From NCBI GenBank assembly GCA_018241445.1, contig JAFEDT010000004.1, positions 186,001-250,000 of the forward strand: a DNA stretch of 64,000 bases, written 5' to 3'. The DNA is from Pseudomonadota bacterium (GTDB lineage Bacteria; Pseudomonadota; Gammaproteobacteria; Steroidobacterales; Steroidobacteraceae). How positions within the stretch are numbered: the first letter of the stretch is position 1; every line of letters begins with the position of its first letter. The notes beneath the pieces were generated by a model. It did not search any database. It was not told the origin of the DNA and saw only the letters and a list, made by a program, of their open reading frames with translations. Shown here one piece after another: positions 54,199-63,594 of the stretch. The translations under genes were made by a program, and so were the position numbers.

Positions 54199-55217
54199 GC
54201 CGCCGCAGCCAGGGTTGCAGGCGGTCTCACCGGAATCAGGTTCTGCAGGAACTGTTGCGTGCAGCGCTCCCACGAATATTGCTCCGCGTGGCGCCGCGCT
54301 GCCGCCCGATCGAGCGTCAGCGCCCGTAAGGCGGCGCAGCGCAGATCTTCGTCCAGAACGCCGACCCGCGGATCGGTGATGACGTCGATGGGTCCGCGGA
54401 CCGGCAGCGCGGCGACCGGCACACCGCAAGCGAGCGCCTCGATCAACACCAGGCCGAACGTATCGGTGCGACTCGGGAAGACGAACACATCGGCCTGCCG
54501 GTAGCAATCCGCCAGCTCCACGCCATGGCGTGCGCCAAGGAAGCGGGCTTGCGGGTAACGTCGCTGCAACTCCGCACGCTGCGGGCCGTCACCGACCAGC
54601 ACCTTGGTGCCCGGCAGATCCAGGTCGAGAAACCCGGGCAGGTTCTTCTCCACGGCGATACGACCCACGTACATGAATACCGGGCCGGGGAATTGGCGTT
54701 CCACCGGGCGTGGCTGAAACACAGCGGTGTCGACGCCGCGCGACCACGGCACGATATTGCGAAAGCCGCGCGATTCCAGCAAAGCGCGAATGGCAGGCGT
54801 CGCCACCATCGTGGCCGCGGCCCGCCCGTGCATCCAGCGCATCAGGGCGTAGGTAAGCGCCAGGGGCAGCCTGGTGCGTGCCTGCACATACTCCGGAAAG
54901 CAGGTGTGATAGGCGGTAGTGAAGCGCCAGCCGTGACGCACACAGTAGTTGCGCGCCGCGATTCCGAGTGGCCCCTCGGTGGCGATGTGGACGGCCTGCG
55001 GGGCAAAGTCGCGGATCTGTCGTGCGACTGCCCGACCGGGCAGCAGCGCCAGCCGGATTTCCGGATAGCTCGGCAACGGCACGGTGCGAAAGCCCTCGGG
55101 AGAGATGACGCGCACCTCATGCCCAAGGCGACGCAGACAAGTCACGGTATTTTGCAGCGTCACCACCACGCCGTTGACCTGCGGCGTCCAGGCGTCAGTG
55201 ACCAGCAGGATACGCAT
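54195..55217 (-). CDS. Family 4 glycosyltransferase (MgtA-like)
   Basis: A 340-residue GT-B enzyme. The N-terminus MRILLVTDAWTPQVNGVV has the donor-side Gly motif; the middle has HIATEGPLGIAAR and YHTCFPEYVQAR; the C-terminal donor site has FMYVGRIAVEKNLPGFL, VLVGDGP and the E-x7-E motif in FPSRTDTFGLVLIEALACG. It likely glycosylates a lipid such as diacylglycerol, consistent with the adjacent dgkA and LpxH-like genes. ATG 55217 is favoured; an in-frame ATG at 55250 would overlap the upstream gene more. Confidence 0.9.
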   Translation of the reverse strand: MRILLVTDAWTPQVNGVVVTLQNTVTCLRRLGHEVRVISPEGFRTVPLPSYPEIRLALLPGRAVARQIRDFAPQAVHIATEGPLGIAARNYCVRHGWRFTTAYHTCFPEYVQARTRLPLALTYALMRWMHGRAAATMVATPAIRALLESRGFRNIVPWSRGVDTAVFQPRPVERQFPGPVFMYVGRIAVEKNLPGFLDLDLPGTKVLVGDGPQRAELQRRYPQARFLGARHGVELADCYRQADVFVFPSRTDTFGLVLIEALACGVPVAALPVRGPIDVITDPRVGVLDEDLRCAALRALTLDRAAARRHAEQYSWERCTQQFLQNLIPVRPPATLAAAA

Positions 55218-55995
55218 AGTCCGGCACCTGCAGTTGCGCGTGGGTGACACCCCCCGCCAGACGTTCGGTGTGCGGCCATTGCAGCAGCCGCAGTTCGCCT
55301 TCCGGCGTTTCCACCAGCGCCGTCATGCTCTCCACCCAGTCGCCGTCATTGCAGTACAGCATGCCGTCGATAGTGCGCATTTCGGCCTTGTGGATGTGCC
55401 CGCAGACCACGCCGTCCACCTGGCGGCGCCGCGCTTCGGCGGCCACTGCGCGTTCAAAATCGCCGATGTAGCTGACGGCATTCTTGACCTTGCGCTTCAG
55501 GTACTGCGACAGCGACCAATATGGCAGGCCCAGGTGGCCGCGCAGGCGATTCAGCCACTGATTCAGCTTCAGCACGAAGACATAGAGCTGATCGCCGGCC
55601 AGAGCCAGCCAGCGGGCGCGCTGAATGACGGCATCGAACAGATCACCGTGGATGACCAGCAGGCGGCGGCCGTCGCGCAGCGTGTGAATTGCCTCCTCGC
55701 GGATCTCGATGCCGCCGAAAGCAAGACCCAGAAAATGCCGCGCCACTTCGTCGTGGTTGCCGGCGATATAGGTAACGCGGGCGCCCTTGCGCGCCTTACG
55801 CAGGATCTTCTGCACTACATCGTTGTGCGCCTGATTCCAGTACCAGCGGCGCTTGAGTTGCCAGCCGTCGATGATGTCGCCCACCAGGAAAAGGTGATCG
55901 CATTCGAAGCAGCGCAGGAAGTCCAGGAGCTGCAAGGCCTTGCAGCCAGTGGTCCCCAGATGCACATCGGAGATGAAGACGCTGCGGAAGCGCAG
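55195..55995 (-). CDS. LpxH-like metallophosphoesterase with uncertain start
   Basis: A metallophosphoesterase of the UDP-2,3-diacylglucosamine hydrolase type. Motifs are VFISDVHLG (first metal site), LVGDIIDGWQLK, YIAGNHDEVARHF, VIHGDLFD and CGHIHKAEM. The first usual start in frame (GTG 55965) would cut inside the DVH motif and lose its Asp, so translation must begin earlier. In the open frame back to a TGA at 56065-56067 no ATG, GTG or TTG exists. CTG 55995 or ATC 56034, which has an AGG seven bases before it, are possible. Overlaps the glycosyltransferase gene by 23 bases. Confidence 0.82.
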   Translation of the reverse strand: MRFRSVFISDVHLGTTGCKALQLLDFLRCFECDHLFLVGDIIDGWQLKRRWYWNQAHNDVVQKILRKARKGARVTYIAGNHDEVARHFLGLAFGGIEIREEAIHTLRDGRRLLVIHGDLFDAVIQRARWLALAGDQLYVFVLKLNQWLNRLRGHLGLPYWSLSQYLKRKVKNAVSYIGDFERAVAAEARRRQVDGVVCGHIHKAEMRTIDGMLYCNDGDWVESMTALVETPEGELRLLQWPHTERLAGGVTHAQLQVPDYAYPAGH

Positions 55996-56185
55996 TTCAC
56001 CGTCCGGTTCCCACGCCGTGGCAGTTTCCGCGATGGCAGCACCTGTGTATTGCCGGGACGCGCGTCAGTCTGCAGGCACTGTGTGACAATACGGCTTAAA
56101 TACTGTGACGTGTCTGTAACACGGTTATCGGCACTCTCCAGACCACGCGGACCCTATCTGCTGCGCAAGGGACGCAGCCGCCTGG

Positions 56186-57208
56186 CTAAGGCAGGACCGC
56201 CAGGGACGTGCCGGTGCCGTCGTCGCTCTGTGCAACGTCGGTGGCGGCGCGCAACAGGCGGTCGCGGATCGCATCCCAACGGTCCCCGTCGGGCACCGCC
56301 TGCACCAGGATGCGCTGACAGCCCGCCCTGTCCAGCGTGCGCAGGTTGTTGTAGAGCTCGTGCCCGTAGGCCTCCGGCCGCTTGCCGGCATTGATCCAGG
56401 TGACGTACTTGTGGGCCCGCAGCGGCAGGCGCTGCGCCAGCACCGCGACGCGCCGCCCGCCGCTGGAGGCGGCGTCGGCCTGGGCGTCGATTTCCCCCGC
56501 CGGCACGACGGTCAGCGGTGTCTGCGGCGCATAATGCATCGGCGCGCTGCCCGGCACCCGCGGAGAGTTCTCTGCAGCGCCCGTCAGCAGTTCGCCGGCG
56601 ACGCTGCGCAGGTCCGCGGCCGTGACGCTGCCCGGGCGCAGCAGCCGCACGCTCTCGCCCTCGAAGGCCACTATGGTGGACTCCAGTCCGATCTGGCATT
56701 CGCCGCCGTCCAGGATGATCCGCAGGCTGTCGCCGAACTCCTCGCGTACATGCTCGGCGCGCGTGGGCGAGAGGCGCCCGTAGCGGTTGGCCGAAGGGGC
56801 GGCGATGCCGCCGCCGAAAGCGGTCAGCAGCTGCTGCGCCATGGGATGGGCGGGCACGCGGATGGCAATGGTGTCCTGACCGCCGGTGATCATCGGATTC
56901 ACGTTGGCGGCCTTGGGCATCACCATGGTCAGCGGCCCCGGCCAGAACTTCTCCGCCAGCCGGGTCGCCGTCTGCGGCACCTCGCGTACCCAGCGGTGCA
57001 GGAAGCGCGGGCTGTCCAGGTGCACGATCACCGGGTGATTGGCAGGGCGGCCCTTGGCCTCGAAAATCCTGCGCACCGCCCCGGGGTCCTGGGCATTGGC
57101 GCCCAGCCCGTACACGGTTTCAGTCGGGAATGCGACCAGCTCGCCGTCGCGCAGGGCCTGCACGGCAGCGGAGATCTCGACCTGGGTTGCTCTGACGACA
57201 CGGACCAT
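56186..57208 (-). CDS. Threonylcarbamoyl-AMP synthase, Sua5 type
   Basis: A 340-residue two-domain enzyme. The YrdC core has LVAFPTETVYGLGANA, the Lys-x-Arg in FEAKGRPANHPVIVHL, GPLTMVM and the SxN motif GGIAAPSANRYGRLSPT. The C-terminal ~130 residues are the Sua5 domain (MHYAPQTPLTVVPAG linker, then RRVAVLAQ). It makes threonylcarbamoyl-AMP for t6A37 in tRNA. The long Sua5 form rather than short TsaC is present. It begins 73 bases after the protease stop. Confidence 0.94.
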   Translation of the reverse strand: MVRVVRATQVEISAAVQALRDGELVAFPTETVYGLGANAQDPGAVRRIFEAKGRPANHPVIVHLDSPRFLHRWVREVPQTATRLAEKFWPGPLTMVMPKAANVNPMITGGQDTIAIRVPAHPMAQQLLTAFGGGIAAPSANRYGRLSPTRAEHVREEFGDSLRIILDGGECQIGLESTIVAFEGESVRLLRPGSVTAADLRSVAGELLTGAAENSPRVPGSAPMHYAPQTPLTVVPAGEIDAQADAASSGGRRVAVLAQRLPLRAHKYVTWINAGKRPEAYGHELYNNLRTLDRAGCQRILVQAVPDGDRWDAIRDRLLRAATDVAQSDDGTGTSLAVLP

Positions 57209-57281
57209 GCTGCCGCGAATTCTACCAAGGCGCTGTGACGGACTCCCACAGTGTGGTGTGAAAGCATCACGTGCGTCACAT

Positions 57282-60245
57282 TTATTCCAGCGCGTGCCGC
57301 GTCCAGGTGCCGTCGGCGGGGTTGCGGCGCAGTTCGTAGGCCGGCCAGTAGTGCTTGTCGAGCTTGAGCGTGATGACTTCCGGCGCGTTGTTCCAGGTGA
57401 TGGTCTTCAGGCGCAGCGAGGAGCGGTCGGGCCGGCCGCTGACGGCCCTGAGGAAGGCATCCAGGTCGGGGGTGGGTACACCGTCCACCTCCACGATGCG
57501 CCGCCCCGGATACAATCCGTAACGCGTCGCCGGCGATCCGTAGGAAAAGTAGCCGACATACGCGCCCACCGGCGCAAGTCCGCGCTGCACGCTCATCGCC
57601 CGGTGCGGCGCCTGCAGCGTCGCCCCGGCCCATTCGATCACCCGGTCGACGTCGGTGCCCGGCAGTTCGGCCGTGTCCACGGTGAGCGTCTGTTCACCCT
57701 GGCCGCGCCACACCGTCACCTGCACCTGCGACTTGTCGGCCGCGGCGGTCTCGACCTCACGGAAGCTCGTCACCGCCTTGCCGTCGATGGCCAGCAGCAG
57801 GTCGCCCTGCTGCAGCACGCGCAGCGCCGGCGACCCGCCCACCAGGCGGGACACCGACAGCACCTGCCGCCGCGCCGGTGAACTCTGGGTCAGCCGTGTG
57901 ATCCAGCCCTGCGGCAAGCCCAGGTCGCGCGCATCCGCCAGCGGCACGACGGCCAGTTCCGCCTCCAGCGAATGCAGGGGCCGCGCATCGCGCACCCGCG
58001 CCAGCATGTCGGCGACGATGTCGATCGGCACGCCGCGCATCTCCTGCGCCAGCTCGCGGCCGTTCTCGTAGGCGAAGCTCGACCAGGTGCCGACCACGTT
58101 GCCGGCCTTGTCGGCGAGCACGCCGTCGAAGTCCTGTGGCGGATTGACCAGTTGCACCGTCTCGATGTTGCTGTCGCGGAAGCGCATGGTGCGCGACAGC
58201 GGCAGCACCAGCGGATCGAGGGCCGCGACCTCGGTTTCGCGCCAGCGCAGCTCGCTGCCGGCATCCAGGCCCACCACCCACAGCGCTTCGCCGGCGGTCA
58301 GTGCGCGCGACACCAGGCGCGCCGAACGCACCGGTGTTGCGCCGATCAGGCGCGGATCGTAGGCCACCACGGCGTAGTTGTGCTGCGGATGGATGTAGAC
58401 CACGCGGCCCGGCACCTGCACCGTGCCGGCAAAAGTCACCGTCACGTCGCCGATCGACACGGGCACGGTGTTGCGGTCCACCACCACCAGCCCACGGCTC
58501 GCGTCCACGACCAGGCCCGTGCCGTGATAGTTGTGTTCCGTAATGCCGGAGACCGAGTAGGGCATGTCGAAGCTCACCATCGCCAGCGAGGCCGACAGGG
58601 TGTTCAGCCGTGCCTCGCGCTGGCGCGGGAAGGTCGTGGAGCTGACCTCGGGCGGCTTCGGCGCGGGGCCTGCCGCCAGGTCGCGGCAGTCCCATAGTCC
58701 CTCGGTATCGTTGCGGTCGCAGTGGTGTGCCGGGAACCACAGCCGGTCCATGCGGATGGAGCGCAGCTGGTTACCGTTGGGGTCGTCCAGGGTCGCGAAG
58801 TGCACCGCCGCATGGTCCCCCTGCCCCAGCTGGGCAATTCCGGCCTCGAACTCTCCCAGCGTGTCGGTCTTGTGGCCGTTCAGGCTGCGGATCACGGCGC
58901 CACGCGGAATGCCGGCAGAGCCGAACACATAGCCGGGGTTTGCGACGAACACGCCGCGTGTCGGTACGTTCATGTGCCGCGCCATCTGGTAGGAGAGCGT
59001 ATTCACCACCGCGTCGCCGAACTCCGCGTAGGCGGCCGGGGTGATGGCGTGCAGATCGCCCACGGGCAGGCGGGCGGTGACGGTCTTGCCGCCGCGCTGC
59101 AACTCCACCTCGACACTGCCGCCTACCGTGTCGTCGAGAATCTCCTCCAGCGGCTCGAATTGGGTCAGGTAGCGCGCATTCACCTTCAGCAGGATGTCCC
59201 CGGGCTGCAGCACGTTCTCGCTCGAGCTTCCCGGCAACACTTCGGTGACCACCAGCATGCCCGTGAGGCGCGGAAAGGCCTTGCGCACCGCGCCCTCGGT
59301 GACCGGGTCCAGCCCCAGCCGCTCCAGTTCGTCGTACGGGGTGTAGTTGAAGACCGCGTACAGGGTGCCGCGCGGCACCGGCTTGCCCTGCTGGATCAGC
59401 GCCAGGGCGCGGCGCACCCGGCCCAGCGGCAAGTAGAAGCTGGAGGCGGAGCCGCTGGCGCCGCCTGCGTTCAGTCCCACCACCCGCCCGCGTATGTCGA
59501 TGACCGGCGAGCCTGACGAGCCGCCGGAAGTACCCGAGGCGGCCTGCAGGTAGAAGGTGTTGAAGTCGTTGTACTTGGCGACGCCGTAGTTGGGTGCGTC
59601 CCGATCCAGGCGCGCCAGCGTGCCGGCCAGGATCGAGAGCTGCTCGCCGGCATTGTTGCCGACTACGCGGATCTCGCGACCCACCTGCGCGCCCTCCGGG
59701 TACAGGGGCAACGCCTGCGGATGGATGAAACGCAGTTTGGACGGGTCGTAGCGGTACAGGCCGAAGTCGTGCACCGGGTCGCGATACACCGGGTAGAGTT
59801 GCACCTCCTCGCGGTTGAGGAAGGTCGCCTCCGCGATCACCGGGCCGGGTGTCACGACGTGGCGGTTGGTCAGGATGAGGCCGCGCTGCGCATCCACGAC
59901 GAAGCCGGTGGCCTGGGCCGTGGTGTTCCACTCGGTATCGAAGGCGCGCGTGGAATCAACGTCTATCGAAACCACGCTGCCGGCAATCCGCTCCAGCGTC
60001 ACCGCCCAGTCAGGATTGTCCTCGACCGCGACCGCTCCCTGGGTTTGTGGCTGCGCCGCCGGCACGGTGCCTGGCGGCGTGCCAGGCGGTACGACCGCGG
60101 CGGAGGACGGCGGCACCCCGGCTGCCGGCGGTGGAGGCTGCACCGCGGCGGCAGCACTGGCGGCGGCGGGTGAGCCCGCCTGCAGCGGCTGCACCACGGC
60201 CGCGAGCAGACACAGGCACAGGGACAGAAACGACTTGGATGGCAT
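57282..60245 (-). CDS. Double HtrA-like serine protease with PDZ domains
   Basis: A 987-residue exported protein starting at ATG 60245 after an AGGAG site. A signal peptide and Pro/Ala linker lead to a trypsin domain with intact triad: His129 (TNRHVV), Asp160 (HDFGLYRYD) and Ser244 (GSSGSPVID). PDZ-type segments follow (VLPGSSSENVLQPGDILLKVN). A second trypsin-like domain (residues ~590-790) has no catalytic Ser. More PDZ sequence follows (GSPALRVLQQGDLLLAIDGKA and later SPATRYGLYPGRRIVEVDG). This layout is like Nma111/Deg7-type double HtrAs. The ATG overlaps the gcvPB stop by one base. Confidence 0.87.
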   Translation of the reverse strand: MPSKSFLSLCLCLLAAVVQPLQAGSPAAASAAAAVQPPPPAAGVPPSSAAVVPPGTPPGTVPAAQPQTQGAVAVEDNPDWAVTLERIAGSVVSIDVDSTRAFDTEWNTTAQATGFVVDAQRGLILTNRHVVTPGPVIAEATFLNREEVQLYPVYRDPVHDFGLYRYDPSKLRFIHPQALPLYPEGAQVGREIRVVGNNAGEQLSILAGTLARLDRDAPNYGVAKYNDFNTFYLQAASGTSGGSSGSPVIDIRGRVVGLNAGGASGSASSFYLPLGRVRRALALIQQGKPVPRGTLYAVFNYTPYDELERLGLDPVTEGAVRKAFPRLTGMLVVTEVLPGSSSENVLQPGDILLKVNARYLTQFEPLEEILDDTVGGSVEVELQRGGKTVTARLPVGDLHAITPAAYAEFGDAVVNTLSYQMARHMNVPTRGVFVANPGYVFGSAGIPRGAVIRSLNGHKTDTLGEFEAGIAQLGQGDHAAVHFATLDDPNGNQLRSIRMDRLWFPAHHCDRNDTEGLWDCRDLAAGPAPKPPEVSSTTFPRQREARLNTLSASLAMVSFDMPYSVSGITEHNYHGTGLVVDASRGLVVVDRNTVPVSIGDVTVTFAGTVQVPGRVVYIHPQHNYAVVAYDPRLIGATPVRSARLVSRALTAGEALWVVGLDAGSELRWRETEVAALDPLVLPLSRTMRFRDSNIETVQLVNPPQDFDGVLADKAGNVVGTWSSFAYENGRELAQEMRGVPIDIVADMLARVRDARPLHSLEAELAVVPLADARDLGLPQGWITRLTQSSPARRQVLSVSRLVGGSPALRVLQQGDLLLAIDGKAVTSFREVETAAADKSQVQVTVWRGQGEQTLTVDTAELPGTDVDRVIEWAGATLQAPHRAMSVQRGLAPVGAYVGYFSYGSPATRYGLYPGRRIVEVDGVPTPDLDAFLRAVSGRPDRSSLRLKTITWNNAPEVITLKLDKHYWPAYELRRNPADGTWTRHALE

Positions 60246-61729
60246 CAGCTCTCCTGCTGCGCCGACGGCTTCCATGCGAGGTCCAGCTGTCGGGCGGCCC
60301 GCACGTCATCGAGGCGGCGCACCGGCATGGTATGCGGTGCGCTGCGGACACGCTCGGGTTCATTCTGCGCTTCAGCCAGGATCTGTGACAGGGCCGACAC
60401 AAATGCGTCCAGGGTTTCGCGGCTCTCCGTCTCGGTGGGCTCGATCAGCAGGCACTCCGGCACCAGCAGGGGAAAATAGGTGGTGGGTGCGTGAAAGCCG
60501 TAGTCCAGCAGCCGCTTGGCGAAGTCCATGGCGGTGACGTTCAGTTCCCGCGCCTGGCGCCTGAGCGTCAGGATGAACTCGTGGCTGGCGCGCCGCTGCG
60601 GATAGGCGGCGTCGAAGCCCGCGGCCGCCAGGCGCCGTAACAGATAGTTGGCGTTGAGCGTGGCGAACTCCCCGACCTGCCGCATGCCGTCACGCCCCAG
60701 CAGGCGCATGTAGATGTAGGCCCGCAGCAGCACCCCGGCGTTGCCCATGAAGGCCGACAGCCGCCCGATCGACTGTGGCAGGTCGCGTTCGGTCAGCCAG
60801 CGATAGCCGCCCTCCTCCCGACCCACCACGGGGATGGGCATGAAGGGCAGCAGGCGGGCCCCCACACCCACCGCGCCCGCCCCCGGACCGCCGCCGCCGT
60901 GCGGGGTGGAGAAGGTCTTGTGGAGGTTCATGTGGATGACGTCGAAGCCCATGTCCCCGGGGCGCACCTTGCCCAGGATCGCGTTCAGATTGGCGCCGTC
61001 GTAGTACAAGAGTCCCCCCGCCTCGTGCACGATGCGCGCCACCTCGGCGATGCGCCGCTCGAACACCCCCAGCGTCGAGGGGTTGGTCAGCATGATGCCC
61101 GCGGTGCGCGGACCGACCACCGCCTGCAGCGCTGCGAGGTCCACATCCCCCGCCGCGTCCACCGGGATCTCGCGCACCACGCAGCCACACATGGTGGCGG
61201 TCGCGGGATTGGTGCCGTGTGCCGCCTCCGGCACGATGATTTCGTTGCGCTCGCCGTCGCCACGCGCGCGGTGATAGGCGCGGATCATGGCAACGCCGGC
61301 GAACTCGCCCTGGGCGCCAGCCATGGGCGACAGCGCGACGCCGCGCATGCCGGTGACTTCCTTCAACATCTCCTGCAGTTCGAACAGGCAGGCGAGGAAC
61401 CCCTGCCCGCTCGCCTCGGGCGCCAACGGATGGCGCGCCAGGAACTGCGGCAGCATGGCGTACTGGTTGCATGCCCGCGGGTTGTATTTCATCGTGCACG
61501 ATCCGAGCGGATAGAAATGCGTGTCGATGGAGAAGTTCAGCTGTGACAGGCGCGTGAAGTGCCGCACTGCCTCCAGCTCGCTGACCTGCGGCAGTTGCGG
61601 CAGCTCCCGCCGGCGCAGACCTGCGGGCAGATCGGCGAGCGCGGCCGGGTCCGTGTCGGCGGGCCACTGGTCGTGCGCGCCGCGCCCGTCGCGCGAGTAC
61701 TCGAAGATGACTTTCTCGGTGTGACTCAT
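60245..61729 (-). CDS. gcvPB: Glycine dehydrogenase (decarboxylating) subunit 2
   Basis: A 494-residue PLP subunit of the split P-protein. The PLP Lys is in [21 protein letters not shown], preceded by [14 protein letters not shown] and [10 protein letters not shown]. It works with GcvPA to decarboxylate glycine and load aminomethyl onto lipoyl-GcvH. It lies 36 bases after gcvPA and overlaps the HtrA gene start by one base, so the protease gene probably shares this transcript. Confidence 0.96.
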   Translation of the reverse strand: MSHTEKVIFEYSRDGRGAHDQWPADTDPAALADLPAGLRRRELPQLPQVSELEAVRHFTRLSQLNFSIDTHFYPLGSCTMKYNPRACNQYAMLPQFLARHPLAPEASGQGFLACLFELQEMLKEVTGMRGVALSPMAGAQGEFAGVAMIRAYHRARGDGERNEIIVPEAAHGTNPATATMCGCVVREIPVDAAGDVDLAALQAVVGPRTAGIMLTNPSTLGVFERRIAEVARIVHEAGGLLYYDGANLNAILGKVRPGDMGFDVIHMNLHKTFSTPHGGGGPGAGAVGVGARLLPFMPIPVVGREEGGYRWLTERDLPQSIGRLSAFMGNAGVLLRAYIYMRLLGRDGMRQVGEFATLNANYLLRRLAAAGFDAAYPQRRASHEFILTLRRQARELNVTAMDFAKRLLDYGFHAPTTYFPLLVPECLLIEPTETESRETLDAFVSALSQILAEAQNEPERVRSAPHTMPVRRLDDVRAARQLDLAWKPSAQQES

Positions 61730-61765
61730 GGATTCACCTGGAGTGGCCTTAGGCCGCGGTGCGCA

Positions 61766-63139
61766 TCAGGCTGCGCGCGCGGACTTGAGGGCCTCGGCGA
61801 GCGCCCCGCGATAAGTGGCGATGTCAGCCGCGGTACGTGCTTCAGTGGCACAGACCAGCAGCGCGTGATCGAGTTCCGGGTAGTCGGCGGCGAGATCGAA
61901 GCCACCGTGTATGCCCTGCACCGTCAGGGTGCGCAGCACAGGTGCCACCGGGCGGTCAAACTGCAGCACGGCCTCGTGGAAGTGCGGTCCCGGGAAAGCG
62001 CGCCGCACGCCCGGCAGCGTAGTCAGCGCCGCCACCAGTTCGGCCGTGCGCGCGTGCGATGCAGCCGCGGTGCGCCGCAGGCCCTCCGGCCCCATGATCG
62101 ACAAGTAGATCGTGGCCGCGGTCACCAGCAGCCCCTGGTTGGTGCAGATGTTGGAAGTGGCCTTGGCGCGACGGATGTGCTGCTCGCGTGCCTGCAGGGT
62201 CAGCGTGAAACCCGGCTTGCCGGCGGCATCCAGGGTACGACCGACGATGCGGCCCGGCATCTGGCGCACGTGCGCCGCCCGCGCAGTCATGAAGCCGAAG
62301 TACGGCCCGCCGCCGGCGAGCGGCACGCCCAGCGGCTGCCCCTCGCCCACCGCGACATCCACGCCGGTACCACCCCACTGACCGGGTGGCTTCAGCAGGG
62401 CCAGTGAGGTGGGATTGACGACCGCGATCACGAAGGTGCCGCGCGCCTGCGCCCACCGGGTAAGCGCATCGACATCTTCCAGGCGCCCGAAGAAGTTCGG
62501 CTGCTGGATGACCAGCGCTGTGACGTCCTGGGAATCGAAGCGGCGCAGCGACTCGGCCGGGGTGATGCCCTCGGCGGTGCAGTACGGCAGCTCCTCGAAC
62601 TGCAAGCCCTGGTTGCCGGTCGCCGCACGCGCCACCTTGCGGTAGTGGGGATGCACGGTGGTTGGCAACAGGATGCGCGCCGCCTGCGACTTACGGTTGG
62701 CCCGCACCGCCATCAGCGCCGCTTCCGCCAGCGCGGAAGCGCCGTCATACAGCGAGGCATTGGCGACCTCCATGCCGGTCAGGCGCGAGATCATGCTCTG
62801 GAACTCGTAGATCACCTGCAGGGTGCCCTGGCTCGCCTCGGCCTGGTAAGGCGTGTAGGCGCTGTAGAACTCCCCGCGGGTGGTGATGCCCCACACCGCC
62901 GCGGGAATGTGGTGCTCGTAGGCGCCGGCGCCGATGAAATTCAGCGGCACGCCGTCGGCGCGCGCCCTTTCGCTCATCAGGCGGCCGACCTGCATCTCGT
63001 TGAGCGCCTCCGGTACTCCCGCGAGTGCCCCGATGCGCAGTTCGGGCGGAATCTCGTCGAACAACTCGTCGATGCTGCCGGCGCCGATGGCCTGCAGCAT
63101 CGCCGTCACGTCTGCCGGCGTGTGCGGGATGAATGCCAT
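61766..63139 (-). CDS. gcvPA: Glycine dehydrogenase (decarboxylating) subunit 1
   Basis: A 457-residue subunit with [18 protein letters not shown] at the start, [36 protein letters not shown] and [21 protein letters not shown]. It forms the heterotetramer with GcvPB. The gcvH stop and this start overlap by one base (TGATG). Two-subunit P-proteins are known in a minority of proteobacteria; most gammaproteobacteria have a single GcvP. Confidence 0.96.
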   Translation of the reverse strand: MAFIPHTPADVTAMLQAIGAGSIDELFDEIPPELRIGALAGVPEALNEMQVGRLMSERARADGVPLNFIGAGAYEHHIPAAVWGITTRGEFYSAYTPYQAEASQGTLQVIYEFQSMISRLTGMEVANASLYDGASALAEAALMAVRANRKSQAARILLPTTVHPHYRKVARAATGNQGLQFEELPYCTAEGITPAESLRRFDSQDVTALVIQQPNFFGRLEDVDALTRWAQARGTFVIAVVNPTSLALLKPPGQWGGTGVDVAVGEGQPLGVPLAGGGPYFGFMTARAAHVRQMPGRIVGRTLDAAGKPGFTLTLQAREQHIRRAKATSNICTNQGLLVTAATIYLSIMGPEGLRRTAAASHARTAELVAALTTLPGVRRAFPGPHFHEAVLQFDRPVAPVLRTLTVQGIHGGFDLAADYPELDHALLVCATEARTAADIATYRGALAEALKSARAA

Positions 63140-63537
63140 CAGCCGCCCTCCGCGTCCTGGACTTTCTGGTATTGCGCCGCCGACAGCAGGCCCGCGGCCG
63201 CCAGCGCCTCCGCCGCCACGCGCATGCGGTACAGCCAGCCGGCGCCGTAGCAGTCGCTGTTGACGGTCTCGGGCGCATCGGCGAGCGCCGGGTTGCCGGC
63301 GATGACCTCGCCGGCGAAGGGCGCATAGACGTCGGAAGCCGCCTTCACCGATTCCACCACCGCGCAGGACTCGCCGGCCTTGACCTGGCGGCCCGCCTGC
63401 GGCACCTCGACGAACACCAGGTCGCCCAGGGAATGCTGGGCGTGATCGGTGATGCCGATCTCCAGCGTGCCGTCAGCAAGGGTGCGGATCCACTCGTGGG
63501 ACGCGGTGTACTTGAGATCGGCGGGAACTTGGCTCAT
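63139..63537 (-). CDS. gcvH: Glycine cleavage system H protein
   Basis: A 132-residue lipoyl carrier shuttling the aminomethyl group between P, T and L proteins. Conserved [29 protein letters not shown] and the lipoyl Lys in [14 protein letters not shown] are present. ATG 63537 gives the usual start; an ATG nine codons earlier (63564) is possible. Confidence 0.96.
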   Translation of the reverse strand: MSQVPADLKYTASHEWIRTLADGTLEIGITDHAQHSLGDLVFVEVPQAGRQVKAGESCAVVESVKAASDVYAPFAGEVIAGNPALADAPETVNSDCYGAGWLYRMRVAAEALAAAGLLSAAQYQKVQDAEGG

Positions 63538-63594
63538 GGGTTGGTCCTCGCAGGGATTGTTCATTGGAGCGGAAGTGGGTGTGGGTGGCCGGGT

